Below, piece by piece: positions 43,649 through 51,809 of a stretch of 64,000 nt of DNA. The notes beneath the pieces are model-generated. The model was given only the letters and a program-made list of their open reading frames with translations. It ran no database searches and was not told where the DNA came from. The number at the start of each line of letters is the position of its first letter. Position 1 is the stretch's first letter. Position numbers and translations under genes: made by a program. Source of the stretch: Pseudomonas lalucatii (GTDB lineage: Bacteria; Pseudomonadota; Gammaproteobacteria; Pseudomonadales; Pseudomonadaceae); NCBI RefSeq assembly GCF_018398425.1, contig NZ_JADPMV010000002.1, forward strand, positions 310,001-374,000. Direction: 5' to 3'.

Positions 43649-44020
43649 TCAGGCGGCGGCGTAGACCACCAGCTCCACCAGCATTTCCTCGCGCGCCAGG
43701 CCGGCGATGACCATGGCCGCGCGATTGGGGTACGGCGCCCTGAAGTATTCGGCGTAGACCGCGTTGACCGTGGCCAGGTAGCTGCGGTCGGTGACGTAGA
43801 TCAGCACCTGGGTCACCGCGTCCATGCCCAGGTTCGCGCATTCCAGGGTGTGCTTGAGGTTGTCCAGGGTCTGCCGGGTCTGCGCCTCGATGCCGCCGGG
43901 CACCACCTGGCCCTGGGCGTCGATGGGAATCTGCGCGGTGTACAGGGTGCCGTTGCCGATCACCGCCCACTCCAGCGGGGCCTTGGACGGAAACAGCTGG
44001 GTCTTCACGGCCTGTTGCAT
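43649..44020 (-). CDS. RidA-family enamine/imine deaminase
   Basis: A 123-residue RidA (YjgF) protein. RidA enzymes hydrolyse reactive enamines and imines released by PLP enzymes and amine oxidases. The key Arg of active members appears in PYPNRAAMVIAGLAREEMLVEL, and the subunit fold (NLKHTLECANLGMDAVTQVLIYVTD) is clear. It is the last gene of the leftward BCCT cluster but is separated from the transporter gene by a terminator-like hairpin at 44045, so it may be expressed at lower level or from its own promoter. Its presence suggests a nitrogenous substrate in the pathway. Confidence 0.88.
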   Translation of the reverse strand: MQQAVKTQLFPSKAPLEWAVIGNGTLYTAQIPIDAQGQVVPGGIEAQTRQTLDNLKHTLECANLGMDAVTQVLIYVTDRSYLATVNAVYAEYFRAPYPNRAAMVIAGLAREEMLVELVVYAAA

Positions 44021-44044
44021 GGCGTGCTCCTATTTTCTGCGGAA

Positions 44045-44080
44045 TAAAAAAGGGGGAGGCGACGGCTGCCGCACTCCCCC
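44045..44080 (-). terminator. Rho-independent terminator after the BCCT gene
   Basis: On the minus strand GGGGGAG and CTCCCCC form the outer stem, with a GC inner stem, followed by TTTTTTATT. It lies between the BCCT stop (44095) and the ridA start (44020). Confidence 0.8.
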
Positions 44081-44094
44081 AAAACTTGCGGGGA

Positions 44095-45654
44095 TTAGAG
44101 CCCTTGCTCGTCGGCCATGCGCCGAGCGATCTGCGGGGCGTTCCACAGCGCCGGCAGCAGCACCAGCGACACCGGCACGGCGGTGATGACGATGAACGAT
44201 TGCAGCGCGCTGATGCCGCCCGAACCGATGGAGATCAGCAGGGCCGCCACCACGCCCATCATCACGCCCCAGAACACGCGGATTTCCGAGCGCGGGTGGT
44301 CGGTGCCGGTCATCACCATGGAGATGGTGTAGGTCATCGAGTCGCCGGTGGTGGTGACGAAGATGATGGTGAGGATCAGGAACAGCACCGAGATCAGGTA
44401 GCCCAAAGGCAGCTGCGCGGTGATCGCCAGCAGCGCGCCGGGCAGGTTGAAGCCGGCGAAGGCTTCGGACACCGAACCGGGGTTGCTCAGCTCGAAGGCC
44501 AGGCCGCTGCCGCCGACTATGGTGAACCAGAAGCAGGTGATCACCGGCGCGACTATCGAGATCATGGTCACCAGCTCGCGGATGGTACGGCCACGGGAGA
44601 TGCGCGCGACGAACATCGCCATCAGCGGGCCATAACCGAGGAACCAGCCCCAGAAGAACACCGTCCACCAGTCCAGCCAGGCCGGGTCGGCGCGGAAGGT
44701 GGCCATGGGGATGAACTTGTCCAGGTAGATGCCCATGGACTGCAGGTAGGCATCGAAGATGAACGCGGTCGGGCCGAACAGCAGGATGAACAGCATCAAC
44801 ACTACCGCCAGCACCACGTTCAGCTGGCTGAGCAGCTTGATCCCACGGGTCACCCCGGACACCGCGGAGAGGGTGTAGATGCCGACCAGGATGCAGATGA
44901 TGGTCAGCTGGGTGCCGTAGTCGTTGCCGATGCCGAACAGCTTCTCCAGGCCGAAGCTCACCTGCAGGCCGAGGAAGCCGATCGGGCCGATGGTGCCGGC
45001 GACCACCGCCAGCACGCAGCAGGCATCGACCAGGGCGCCGAACCAGCCGGTCATCACGCGCTCGCCGAATACCGGGTAGAGCAGCGTGCGCGGCTTGAGC
45101 GGCAGGCCCTTCTCGTAGTGCAGGTGCATCAGCACTATGCCGCTGAGGCTGCCGAGAATCGCCCAGGCGAGGAAGCCCCAGTGCATGAAACTCTGCGCCA
45201 GCGCGTTGTAGGCCGCCTGCGGGGTGCCCGTCTCACCGCCGTGCAGCGGCGGTGGCGAGAGGAAGTGGGCCATCGGCTCGGCCGCCGCCCAGAACACGCC
45301 GCCGCCGGCCAGCAGGGTGCACATGATGATCGACACCCAGGTGTAGGTGGGCATCTCGGGCTTGGCCAGGGCGCCCAGGCGCACGCGGCCGGTGCGGCCG
45401 ATGGCCAGCAGCAGGCCGATGACGAAGGTCAGCAGCAGCAGCACCTGCCAGTAGGCGCCAAACAGCTTGGTCGACCAGGCGAAGGCGGCATTCACCCACT
45501 GGGTCATCAGTTCGATGTCCAGCAGCGCGAGGATGGCGAAGAGCAGGACGAAGCCGCCGCTCATCAGCAGCACCGGTATATCCACATCACGCAGCAGGGA
45601 GCTTTTGCCACTGTCGACGGCCCCCAGTTGGGCCGCCTGCGATTTGCTGTTCAT
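44095..45654 (-). CDS. BCCT-family transporter with altered signature
   Basis: A 519-residue secondary transporter of the betaine/choline/carnitine family with twelve helices. The family signature in helix 8 reads WTVFFWGWFLGYGPLMAMFV then ARISRGRTIREL; the conserved ARISRGRTIRE is intact, but the aromatic box, normally WAWW-SW, is W-GWF-GY. In characterised members those Trp residues hold the quaternary ammonium group, so this protein may carry an unusual ligand. There is no long charged C-terminal tail of osmosensing members such as BetP or ProP, favouring a catabolic uptake role. It follows the dipeptidase gene after 48 bp and is followed by a terminator. Confidence 0.88.
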   Translation of the reverse strand: MNSKSQAAQLGAVDSGKSSLLRDVDIPVLLMSGGFVLLFAILALLDIELMTQWVNAAFAWSTKLFGAYWQVLLLLTFVIGLLLAIGRTGRVRLGALAKPEMPTYTWVSIIMCTLLAGGGVFWAAAEPMAHFLSPPPLHGGETGTPQAAYNALAQSFMHWGFLAWAILGSLSGIVLMHLHYEKGLPLKPRTLLYPVFGERVMTGWFGALVDACCVLAVVAGTIGPIGFLGLQVSFGLEKLFGIGNDYGTQLTIICILVGIYTLSAVSGVTRGIKLLSQLNVVLAVVLMLFILLFGPTAFIFDAYLQSMGIYLDKFIPMATFRADPAWLDWWTVFFWGWFLGYGPLMAMFVARISRGRTIRELVTMISIVAPVITCFWFTIVGGSGLAFELSNPGSVSEAFAGFNLPGALLAITAQLPLGYLISVLFLILTIIFVTTTGDSMTYTISMVMTGTDHPRSEIRVFWGVMMGVVAALLISIGSGGISALQSFIVITAVPVSLVLLPALWNAPQIARRMADEQGL

Positions 45655-45702
45655 AGTGTTCTCCTGACAAGAATCTTGTACTTGTTGAGTTGTTCAGGAC
45701 AG

Positions 45703-46692
45703 TTACGGGGCAGGCTTGAGGCCCTGCTCCAGGGTGTGCAGCCAGTTGAGCCCCATCACCTTGGCGGTGTCCTCTGCAGTGAAACCGCGCTGCAGCAGGC
45801 CCTGGGTGATGTTCGGGAAGTCGCGGCTGTCGCCGAACCAGCCGAGCGGCTTGGGCCAGTCGGCGTTGCTCGCCGAGCCCTCGCCGTAGTCGACCTGCTT
45901 CGACCAGCGGCCGCTGCGCATCCACTCCAGCACCGACTGCGGCTGGTTCTGGCACAGGTCGGTGCCGATGCCGATGTGGTCGATGCCGATCAGGTCGGCG
46001 GTGCGCGCGACCATGTCGCAGAACTGCGCCAGGGTGCAGTCCGAGCCGTTGTGCAGGTGGAAGGGGTACAGGCTGAAGCCGAGCAGGCCACCGGACTGGC
46101 CCAGTTCACGCAGCACGGTCTCCGACTTGTTGCGCTTGGCCGGATGGAAGAACCCCGGATTGGCGTGGGAGATGATGATCGGCCGGCTCGACAGCTCGAT
46201 CGCCTCCAGGGTGCTGCGCTCGGCGCTGTGCGACATGTCGATGAGCATGCCGACCCGGTTCATCTCGGCGATGGCCTGCTTGCCGAAGCGCGTGATGCCG
46301 CTGTCGCTGCCCTCGTAGCAACCGGTGGCCAGCAGGCTCTGGTTGTTGTAGGTCAGCTGCATGATCAGCAGGTTGAGCTGGCGGAACACCTCGATCAGGG
46401 CGATATCGTCCTCGATCGGCGAGCAATTCTGCGCGCCGAAGAAGATCCCCACCTTGCCCAGCTCCTTGGCTCGGCGAATGTCGGCGGCGTCAGCCACCGG
46501 CATGATCAGGTCGCCGTGCTGCTCGAAGCGGCGGTTCCACTCACCCAGGCGGCTCAGGGTCTCGCGGGCGTTCTCGTGGTACACCAGGGTCACGTGCACC
46601 GCAGTGACCCCGCCCTGGCGCAGCTGGGTGAACAGCTCGCGGTCCCAGTTGGAGTACTGCAGGCCGTCGATCACGATCAGGTCGTCATGCAT
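45703..46692 (-). CDS. M19 (renal dipeptidase)-like amidohydrolase with altered metal site
   Basis: A 329-residue protein from ATG 46692 (GAGGTG upstream; a GTG at 46710 is possible). The fold matches M19 membrane dipeptidases: MSHSAERSTLEAIELSSRPI followed by IISHANP, and IGIDHIGIGTDLCQ. However, the N-terminal zinc motif DGHND of true dipeptidases is replaced by IDGLQYSNWDRELF, without the His-x-Asp. As I remember it, the same DGL...W-RELF pattern occurs in the P. aeruginosa homologue located beside the dimethylglycine genes. It may therefore be a mono-metal or non-peptidase enzyme. It lies 10 bp after the aldehyde dehydrogenase gene. Substrate unknown. Confidence 0.8.
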   Translation of the reverse strand: MHDDLIVIDGLQYSNWDRELFTQLRQGGVTAVHVTLVYHENARETLSRLGEWNRRFEQHGDLIMPVADAADIRRAKELGKVGIFFGAQNCSPIEDDIALIEVFRQLNLLIMQLTYNNQSLLATGCYEGSDSGITRFGKQAIAEMNRVGMLIDMSHSAERSTLEAIELSSRPIIISHANPGFFHPAKRNKSETVLRELGQSGGLLGFSLYPFHLHNGSDCTLAQFCDMVARTADLIGIDHIGIGTDLCQNQPQSVLEWMRSGRWSKQVDYGEGSASNADWPKPLGWFGDSRDFPNITQGLLQRGFTAEDTAKVMGLNWLHTLEQGLKPAP

Positions 46693-46702
46693 GGCGCACA
46701 CC

Positions 46703-48145
46703 TCAGGCACGGATGTAGGTGGTCTTGACCACGGTGTAGAACTCGCGGGCGTAAGTGCCCTGTTCGCGCGGGCCGAAGCTGGAGTTCTTGCGGCCGCCGA
46801 ACGGCACGTGGTAGTCGGTACCGGCGGTCGGCAAGTTGACCATCACGCAGCCGGTCTTGGCGCGGCGCTTGAAGTCGCTGGCGTACTTCAGCGACTGGGT
46901 CATGATCCCGGCGGTGAGGCCGAAGTCGGTGTCGTTGAGGGTGGCCAGGGCCTGCTCGTAGTCGGCGACCTTGATCACGCAGGCGATCGGACCGAACACC
47001 TCGTCGCGGTTGATCCGCATGTCGTTGCGGGTGTCGACGAACAGCGCCGGGCGCATGTAGAAGCCCTCGTACTCCTCCTCGATGCGCTCGCCGCCACAGA
47101 CCAGGCGGGCGCCCTCGGCCTGGGCCTGCTCGATGTAGCGCAGGTTCTGCTCCAGCTGCTTGCCGTCGATCACCGCACCGATCTGCACGCCCTCGCGCAG
47201 CGGGTAACCGACCTTGAGCTGGCCCATGCGCTCGACCAGCCTGGCGACGAAACGGTCGTGCACGCCGGCGGTGACGATCAGCCGCGAGGACGCGGTGCAC
47301 TTCTGCCCGGTGCCGAAGAAGGCGCCGTTCAGCGCGCACTCCACCGCCTGCTCCAGGTCGGCGTCGTCGAGCACGATCAGGGCGTTCTTGCTGCCCATCT
47401 CCAGCTGGCAGCGGACGAAGTTGGCGGCGGTGGCGCTGGCCACCTTGCGCCCGGTCTCCACCGAGCCGGTGAAGCTCAGGGCCTGGATCTTCTGCGAGTG
47501 GATCAGCGCGTCGCCGACCGTGGCGCCGCTGCCCATCAGCAGGTTGAAGGTGCCGGCCGGCAGCCCCTGGCGGGCGATGATCTCGGTCAGCGACCAGGCG
47601 CTGGCCGGTACCGCGTTGGCCGGCTTGAACACCACGGCATTGCCGAAGGCCAGGGCCGGGGCGATCTTCCAGGCCGCGGTGGCCATGGGAAAGTTCCACG
47701 GGGTGATGATGGCGACCACGCCCACCGGCTCGCGGCGGGTCTCGATTTCCACGCCGGGGCGCACCGAGTCGGCGGTCTCGCCCATCTGCCGCAGCACTTC
47801 GGCGGCGTAATAATGGAAGAACTGGCCGGAGCGGTAGACTTCACCCATGCCTTCGGCCAGGGTCTTGCCCTCCTCGCGGGCCAGTTGCTCGCCCAGCTCG
47901 GCCTTGCGCGCGATCAGTTCGTCGCCGATGGCCATCAGCACCTGGTAGCGCTGCTCCAGGCCGCTCTGCTGCCACTGCTCCTGCCCGGCCTGGGCGGCGG
48001 CCAGGGCCTGCTCGACCTGCTCGGCATCGGCCTGGGCGTACTGGCCCAGCACGTCCTGGACGTTGGCCGGGCTGACGTTGGCCACGCTGCGGGTGCCGGT
48101 GACCCATTCACCGTTGATGTAGTTGCGGAAGATATCAGTGGACAT
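46703..48145 (-). CDS. NAD(P)-dependent aldehyde dehydrogenase (2-oxoglutarate semialdehyde type)
   Basis: A 480-residue cytoplasmic enzyme with the full active site: PWNFPMATAAWKIAPAL (oxyanion Asn), KPANAVPASAW, FTGSVETGRK, catalytic Glu in LEMGSKN and Cys in GQKCTASSR, and NRDEVFGP. The C-terminal TGCVMVNLPTAGTDYHVPFG with GPREQGTYAREFYTVVKT resembles 2,5-dioxopentanoate (2-oxoglutarate semialdehyde) dehydrogenases of hydroxyproline and sugar acid pathways, but other carboxylate semialdehydes are possible. It is the first gene of the leftward operon, divergent from LysR at 48239 with 93 bp between them. Confidence 0.88.
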   Translation of the reverse strand: MSTDIFRNYINGEWVTGTRSVANVSPANVQDVLGQYAQADAEQVEQALAAAQAGQEQWQQSGLEQRYQVLMAIGDELIARKAELGEQLAREEGKTLAEGMGEVYRSGQFFHYYAAEVLRQMGETADSVRPGVEIETRREPVGVVAIITPWNFPMATAAWKIAPALAFGNAVVFKPANAVPASAWSLTEIIARQGLPAGTFNLLMGSGATVGDALIHSQKIQALSFTGSVETGRKVASATAANFVRCQLEMGSKNALIVLDDADLEQAVECALNGAFFGTGQKCTASSRLIVTAGVHDRFVARLVERMGQLKVGYPLREGVQIGAVIDGKQLEQNLRYIEQAQAEGARLVCGGERIEEEYEGFYMRPALFVDTRNDMRINRDEVFGPIACVIKVADYEQALATLNDTDFGLTAGIMTQSLKYASDFKRRAKTGCVMVNLPTAGTDYHVPFGGRKNSSFGPREQGTYAREFYTVVKTTYIRA

Positions 48146-48221
48146 GTGCGCCTCCTCTCAAGCTGTAGCCGAATGGTAGGCGCCGTCCGAAATAAACTAA
48201 AATTAATAGTAAATATTGTTT

Positions 48222-48238
48222 GATAAGGAAAACTTACC
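48222..48238. promoter_or_regulatory. Candidate LysR operator GATAAG-N5-CTTACC
   Basis: GATAAG and CTTACC with a five-base spacer stand immediately before the lysR ATG. It differs by one base from the perfect repeat at 49173-49189. It overlaps the lysR ribosome binding region, so it may be an autoregulation site; chance cannot be excluded. The 93-bp divergent gap is AT-rich (48190-48230), unlike its surroundings, and should contain both promoters. Confidence 0.5.
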
Positions 48239-49156
48239 ATGCTGCCCGAGCTGAAGATCGCCCAATTGCGGCATTTCGTCTGGGTCGCCGAGCTCCAGGG
48301 TTTCCACGCCGCGGCGGAGAAGGCGCACCGCACCCAACCGGCCATCTCCCTGTCGATCCGCGACCTGGAGGGCAAGCTCGGCCAGGCCCTGTTCGAGAAG
48401 CGCAATGCCCGCGCGGCGCGGCCGGAGCTGACCCCCTTCGGCGTGCAGTTCATGGTCTATGCCAAGGAGCTGATCGCCCACCACGACCGGGTGGTCAACG
48501 ACATGAACCTGATCGCCCAGCACAAGTCCGGGCATCTGCGCATCGCTTCCGTGCCGTCGATCGCCAGCCGCCTGCTGCCGGACATACTCGCGCGCTTCAT
48601 CGGCGACGCCACCGACCTGCATGTCAGCCTGTTCGACGACAGCTCCGAGGCGGTGCTGGCGATGGTCGAGAACCAGCAGGTGGACTTCGGCATCGCCAGC
48701 CTGTGGGAGGCGGACAGCGACATCCGCTTCACCCCCATCTGGGAGGACAGCATCGGCGTGGTCTGTCGTAGCGACCACCGCCTGGCCGATGAAGCCACGC
48801 TGGGCTGGCAGCAGCTGCGCGGCGAGCGACTGATCGCCAACGGCACCTCGCGCCTGCTGTCGGGCACCGAGGCCGAGGAGCTGGTGGCCGACGCGCAGTT
48901 CTATATGTCCAACATGATCTCGCTGCTGGCCATGCTCGAGGCGGGCATGGGCATCACCACCTTGCCGCGCTTCGCCTTCCCGGCCGAACACGGCCAGTTG
49001 CGCTTCATCCCCCTGAACGATCCACTGGTGGGTCGCGACATCGGCATCGTCTGCCTGGCCAACCGCTCGTTGCCGGTGGCGGCCCAGGCCTTGTACGAAT
49101 TCATCCTGCGCGATGCCGAATTGAATCCGGCTCGGGCGGACAAGGGATCACACTGA
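48239..49156 (+). CDS. LysR-family regulator of the BCCT/DUF3726 cluster
   Basis: A 305-residue LysR protein. Helix-turn-helix at residues about 4-65 (LKIAQLRHFVWVAELQGFHA then AAEKAHRTQPAISLSIRDLE), followed by an effector-binding domain (about 92-295) containing LRIASVPSIASRLLPDIL. It is divergent from the aldehyde dehydrogenase operon and precedes the unknown-protein operon on its own strand, so it probably controls both. The C-terminal part resembles regulators of amine and betaine catabolism only loosely. The inducer is unknown. Confidence 0.9.
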   Translation: MLPELKIAQLRHFVWVAELQGFHAAAEKAHRTQPAISLSIRDLEGKLGQALFEKRNARAARPELTPFGVQFMVYAKELIAHHDRVVNDMNLIAQHKSGHLRIASVPSIASRLLPDILARFIGDATDLHVSLFDDSSEAVLAMVENQQVDFGIASLWEADSDIRFTPIWEDSIGVVCRSDHRLADEATLGWQQLRGERLIANGTSRLLSGTEAEELVADAQFYMSNMISLLAMLEAGMGITTLPRFAFPAEHGQLRFIPLNDPLVGRDIGIVCLANRSLPVAAQALYEFILRDAELNPARADKGSH

Positions 49157-49172
49157 TCGAAACTGCCATCCA

Positions 49173-49197
49173 GATAAGTTTCACTTATCAGCTGATA
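49173..49197. promoter_or_regulatory. Inverted repeats downstream of lysR, upstream of the 573-residue gene
   Basis: GATAAGT, a 3-base loop and ACTTATC form a perfect 7-bp repeat (49173-49189). It overlaps a 12-bp palindrome TATCAGCTGATA (49186-49197). They lie 17 bp after the lysR stop and about 120 bp before the next ATG, the position of an operator. The GATAAG core is shared with the site before lysR. Confidence 0.6.
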
Positions 49198-49317
49198 GGC
49201 CGATCTGAATTGCTCCGGGCCAGGCGTTGCACCACCATCGGCGGCAGATAACAACAATCCGCCGCACCCTGCGGGTCGAACCGCCGGGTGTGCACCGCAT
49301 CACTCGAGGGCAAGCCT

Positions 49318-51039
49318 ATGAGCACTCCATCCAGCATCGAACCGGGCATCGGCGGGGCCAGCGCCCTGCGCCTGCGTCCGCCCCACGTGGTGATGGACCT
49401 GGAACGCCTCGGCAGCCTGCACCAGAGCCGCCTGAGCTTCATGCGCTGCCTGGTGCGCAAGATCATGCGCGAGGGCTGGCGGATCGAGGCGCGGCGCTTC
49501 GAGCTGGATGAGCAGGGCTACGGCACGGTGATCTACCGCATCCAGACCAGCGGCGATCTATTCAGCTTCGTGCTGTTCTCCCAGTACCTCGACCCGGACA
49601 AGCGCAACGACCGGGTGATCGCCAGCGAATGGGACCTGACCATGGCCCTGTGCGAAGGCGAGGTGGACGACGACTACGTCGAGTTCCTGCGCCGCAACGT
49701 GCCGCTGCAGGAGGCCGGACGCCTGGATGCGCGGGTCATGGTGCTGTCGCGGGCCAACCGCAGCGTGCGCAACTTCGACAGCGTGGTGGACGCCCTGAGC
49801 GCCGGCCGCCAGCCCGAGGTCGAGCAGATCGCCCGGGTCGGCTACCTCTACCGCACCACCGCGGTCTACGGCAGCGGCAAGCTGGGCATGGCCGACTGGG
49901 AGAAGGTCAGCAGCAAGCACCCGGACTTCGCCCGGCCCTTCGCCGCGGAGATGTTCAACTGCTTCATGCTGCGCAACTTCAGCCTGCAACAGGCCGAGCA
50001 CATCGCCCGCCGGCGTGCGCCGGACACCGCTGTGCCCCTGCAGCCGCAGCTCAAGCGCTATTTCGGCATCGGCAACTCCACCGGCCTGGGCATGGCGCCC
50101 TACCTGATCAACCACCCGCAGCTGATCGGTCGCTGGATCGAGATGCGCGAGCTGGCCCTGGCCCGGGTGCGCGGCCTCGGCCAGGTCACCGCCGAGCGCC
50201 TGGCGCGCCTGCACGGCCTGGTCGAGCGCGGCATCCGGCATATCGAGCAGACCGTCACCGAGGACGCCTGGCAGACCGAGAACAACCGGGTGGTGCTGGA
50301 GGACTTCGCCGCCCTGCAGGACTGGCTCGCCAGCCAGCCCCTGGAGAGCTGGGCGCAGCTGCTGGGCTGGGCCGAACGCCAGCTCAGCCTGCAGGCCCAG
50401 GAGCTGCTCAACTGCATCCTGCTGGAGCTCTACCCCGAGCTGGTCGACAGCCTGGAGGACAGCTTCGCCCTGGTCGAGTCCCTCGAGCTGCAGCCGCAGA
50501 TGCCGGCCGGCGAGCTGCGCAGGCTGATCGAGCAGCACTACGCCTGGGCCCTGGCCATCGACTTCGACGCCGACGGCGCCACCGAGACCTTCTGGTACCG
50601 CTCCGAGGAGAAGCAGGAGCCGCGCCTGGGCAACTGCAACCTGGAGAGCGGCCGCGACAAGCAGATGCCCCTGGGCATCGGCTACCTGGCGCAGCAATGC
50701 CACCGTCAGCTGTGCGCCTACCTGGCCGAGCACCCCGAGCAGTGCACCGCCAGCTTCCTCCTGCGCCACCCCGAGCAGCGCGGCATCGTGCGGCGCATGC
50801 AGAGCATGGCCAGGACCCACTACGGCGAGATCCAGGCCAACCTGCTGGACCGCGAGGTGCTGCCGATGCACCTACTGCGCTGCAAGCTGGCCTTCTTCGG
50901 CGTCAGCAAGTTCGACCCGCGCTCCAAGCTGTGGGTGCGCAACACCATGTTCCAGGGCGCGCCGCTGCTCGAGGACATCGGCCAGCCGTTCGAGGACGAC
51001 TGGTTCCTGCCCCTGGCCCCGACCCCGGAGACACGCTGA
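49318..51039 (+). CDS. Unrecognised 573-residue protein
   Basis: I do not recognise a named family with certainty. The protein is soluble, with no signal peptide or membrane helix. It begins MSTPSSIEPGIGGASALRLR and contains conserved-looking blocks such as VVMDLERLGSLHQSRLSFMR, FVLFSQYLDPDKRNDRVIAS, LKRYFGIGNSTGLGMAPYL and LESGRDKQMPLGIGYLAQ. The GIGNSTGLGMAP block could be a phosphate- or cofactor-binding loop. I chose ATG 49318, with GAGGGC before it, over a GTG at 49288. Its stop overlaps the ATG of the DUF3726-like gene (TGATG), and a TSUP permease follows. Acting with the DUF3726 protein, perhaps as a two-part enzyme, is inference. Confidence 0.85.
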   Translation: MSTPSSIEPGIGGASALRLRPPHVVMDLERLGSLHQSRLSFMRCLVRKIMREGWRIEARRFELDEQGYGTVIYRIQTSGDLFSFVLFSQYLDPDKRNDRVIASEWDLTMALCEGEVDDDYVEFLRRNVPLQEAGRLDARVMVLSRANRSVRNFDSVVDALSAGRQPEVEQIARVGYLYRTTAVYGSGKLGMADWEKVSSKHPDFARPFAAEMFNCFMLRNFSLQQAEHIARRRAPDTAVPLQPQLKRYFGIGNSTGLGMAPYLINHPQLIGRWIEMRELALARVRGLGQVTAERLARLHGLVERGIRHIEQTVTEDAWQTENNRVVLEDFAALQDWLASQPLESWAQLLGWAERQLSLQAQELLNCILLELYPELVDSLEDSFALVESLELQPQMPAGELRRLIEQHYAWALAIDFDADGATETFWYRSEEKQEPRLGNCNLESGRDKQMPLGIGYLAQQCHRQLCAYLAEHPEQCTASFLLRHPEQRGIVRRMQSMARTHYGEIQANLLDREVLPMHLLRCKLAFFGVSKFDPRSKLWVRNTMFQGAPLLEDIGQPFEDDWFLPLAPTPETR

Positions 51040-51785
51040 TGCTGATTTCGTCGAATGAACTGACCGCCCTGCTCAAGCGCGTGTTCGAGGGCATGGGCTA
51101 CCCGGTCGGCTACTACGAGGACGCCGCCGCCCTGGTCAAATGGCTGCAAGTGCACGGCGAGCAGGGCTTCGGCGAGCTGCAGCGGGCCCTGCCCTTCGTC
51201 GCCGACCGCGAGCGCCCGGCCTTGCAGTTGCTCGCCGAGGAGAGCCAGGCGCTGCTGTTCGACTGCCATGGCCGCAGCGCCCTGAACTGCCTGCCGAGCA
51301 TCGTCGAGCTGGCCGAGACCAAGGCCCTGGAACAGGGCTGCGTCAACGTCAAGGTGCGCAACTGCCACAACCGCAAGTTCGTCCTCAAGCTGCTGGTCGA
51401 CTGCGCCCGCCAGGGCATCAGCGGCCTGGCCTACTGGCAGAACGGCAAGCGGCCGATCAGCGAGCACGTCGCCAGCATCGCCGCCGGTGCCGCCTACCCG
51501 AGCTACAGCGAGGCGCTGCTGGTCGACCCGGCCAGCGCCGACACCCAGACCCTGACCCTGCTGCTGAGCACCCGCATCGACCTGCTCGGCCAGCTGCACG
51601 GCAGCTCCGGCCAGCGCAGCGGCTACCGCCAGGTCAGCCCCGAGCAGTTCGCCCGCGCCGGACAGGGCGCCCTGGAAGGCGGCATGGATATCGCCATCGA
51701 GCTGTGGCAGCAGCTCAATCAGCTGGCCGAGGCGGTGCTGGTGGAGAACTCCGAGCAGTCGCGCAGCGGCGCCGGCGGCCGCTGA
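51039..51785 (+). CDS. DUF3726-like protein
   Basis: A 248-residue soluble protein starting MLISSNELTALLKRVFEGMG. The N-terminal part (ALVKWLQVHGEQGFGELQRA) recalls the helical region of the malate/L-lactate dehydrogenase type 2 (Ldh2) fold; the central CVNVKVRNCHNRKFVLKLLV and GLAYWQNGKRPISEHVA segments are conserved in DUF3726. No activity has been established for this family as far as I know. Translation is coupled to the preceding gene (shared A of TGATG), a strong sign that the two proteins work as a pair. The last ten residues are low-complexity. Confidence 0.75.
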   Translation: MLISSNELTALLKRVFEGMGYPVGYYEDAAALVKWLQVHGEQGFGELQRALPFVADRERPALQLLAEESQALLFDCHGRSALNCLPSIVELAETKALEQGCVNVKVRNCHNRKFVLKLLVDCARQGISGLAYWQNGKRPISEHVASIAAGAAYPSYSEALLVDPASADTQTLTLLLSTRIDLLGQLHGSSGQRSGYRQVSPEQFARAGQGALEGGMDIAIELWQQLNQLAEAVLVENSEQSRSGAGGR

Positions 51786-51809
51786 CCCCGAACGACGAAG
51801 CGCGCCCGC

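Noticed and set aside
44086..46728. 880-codon plus-strand open frame
   Set aside because: Antisense to the BCCT and dipeptidase genes; composition rich in His/Gln/Asp/Arg with no motif. The minus-strand genes have clear families.
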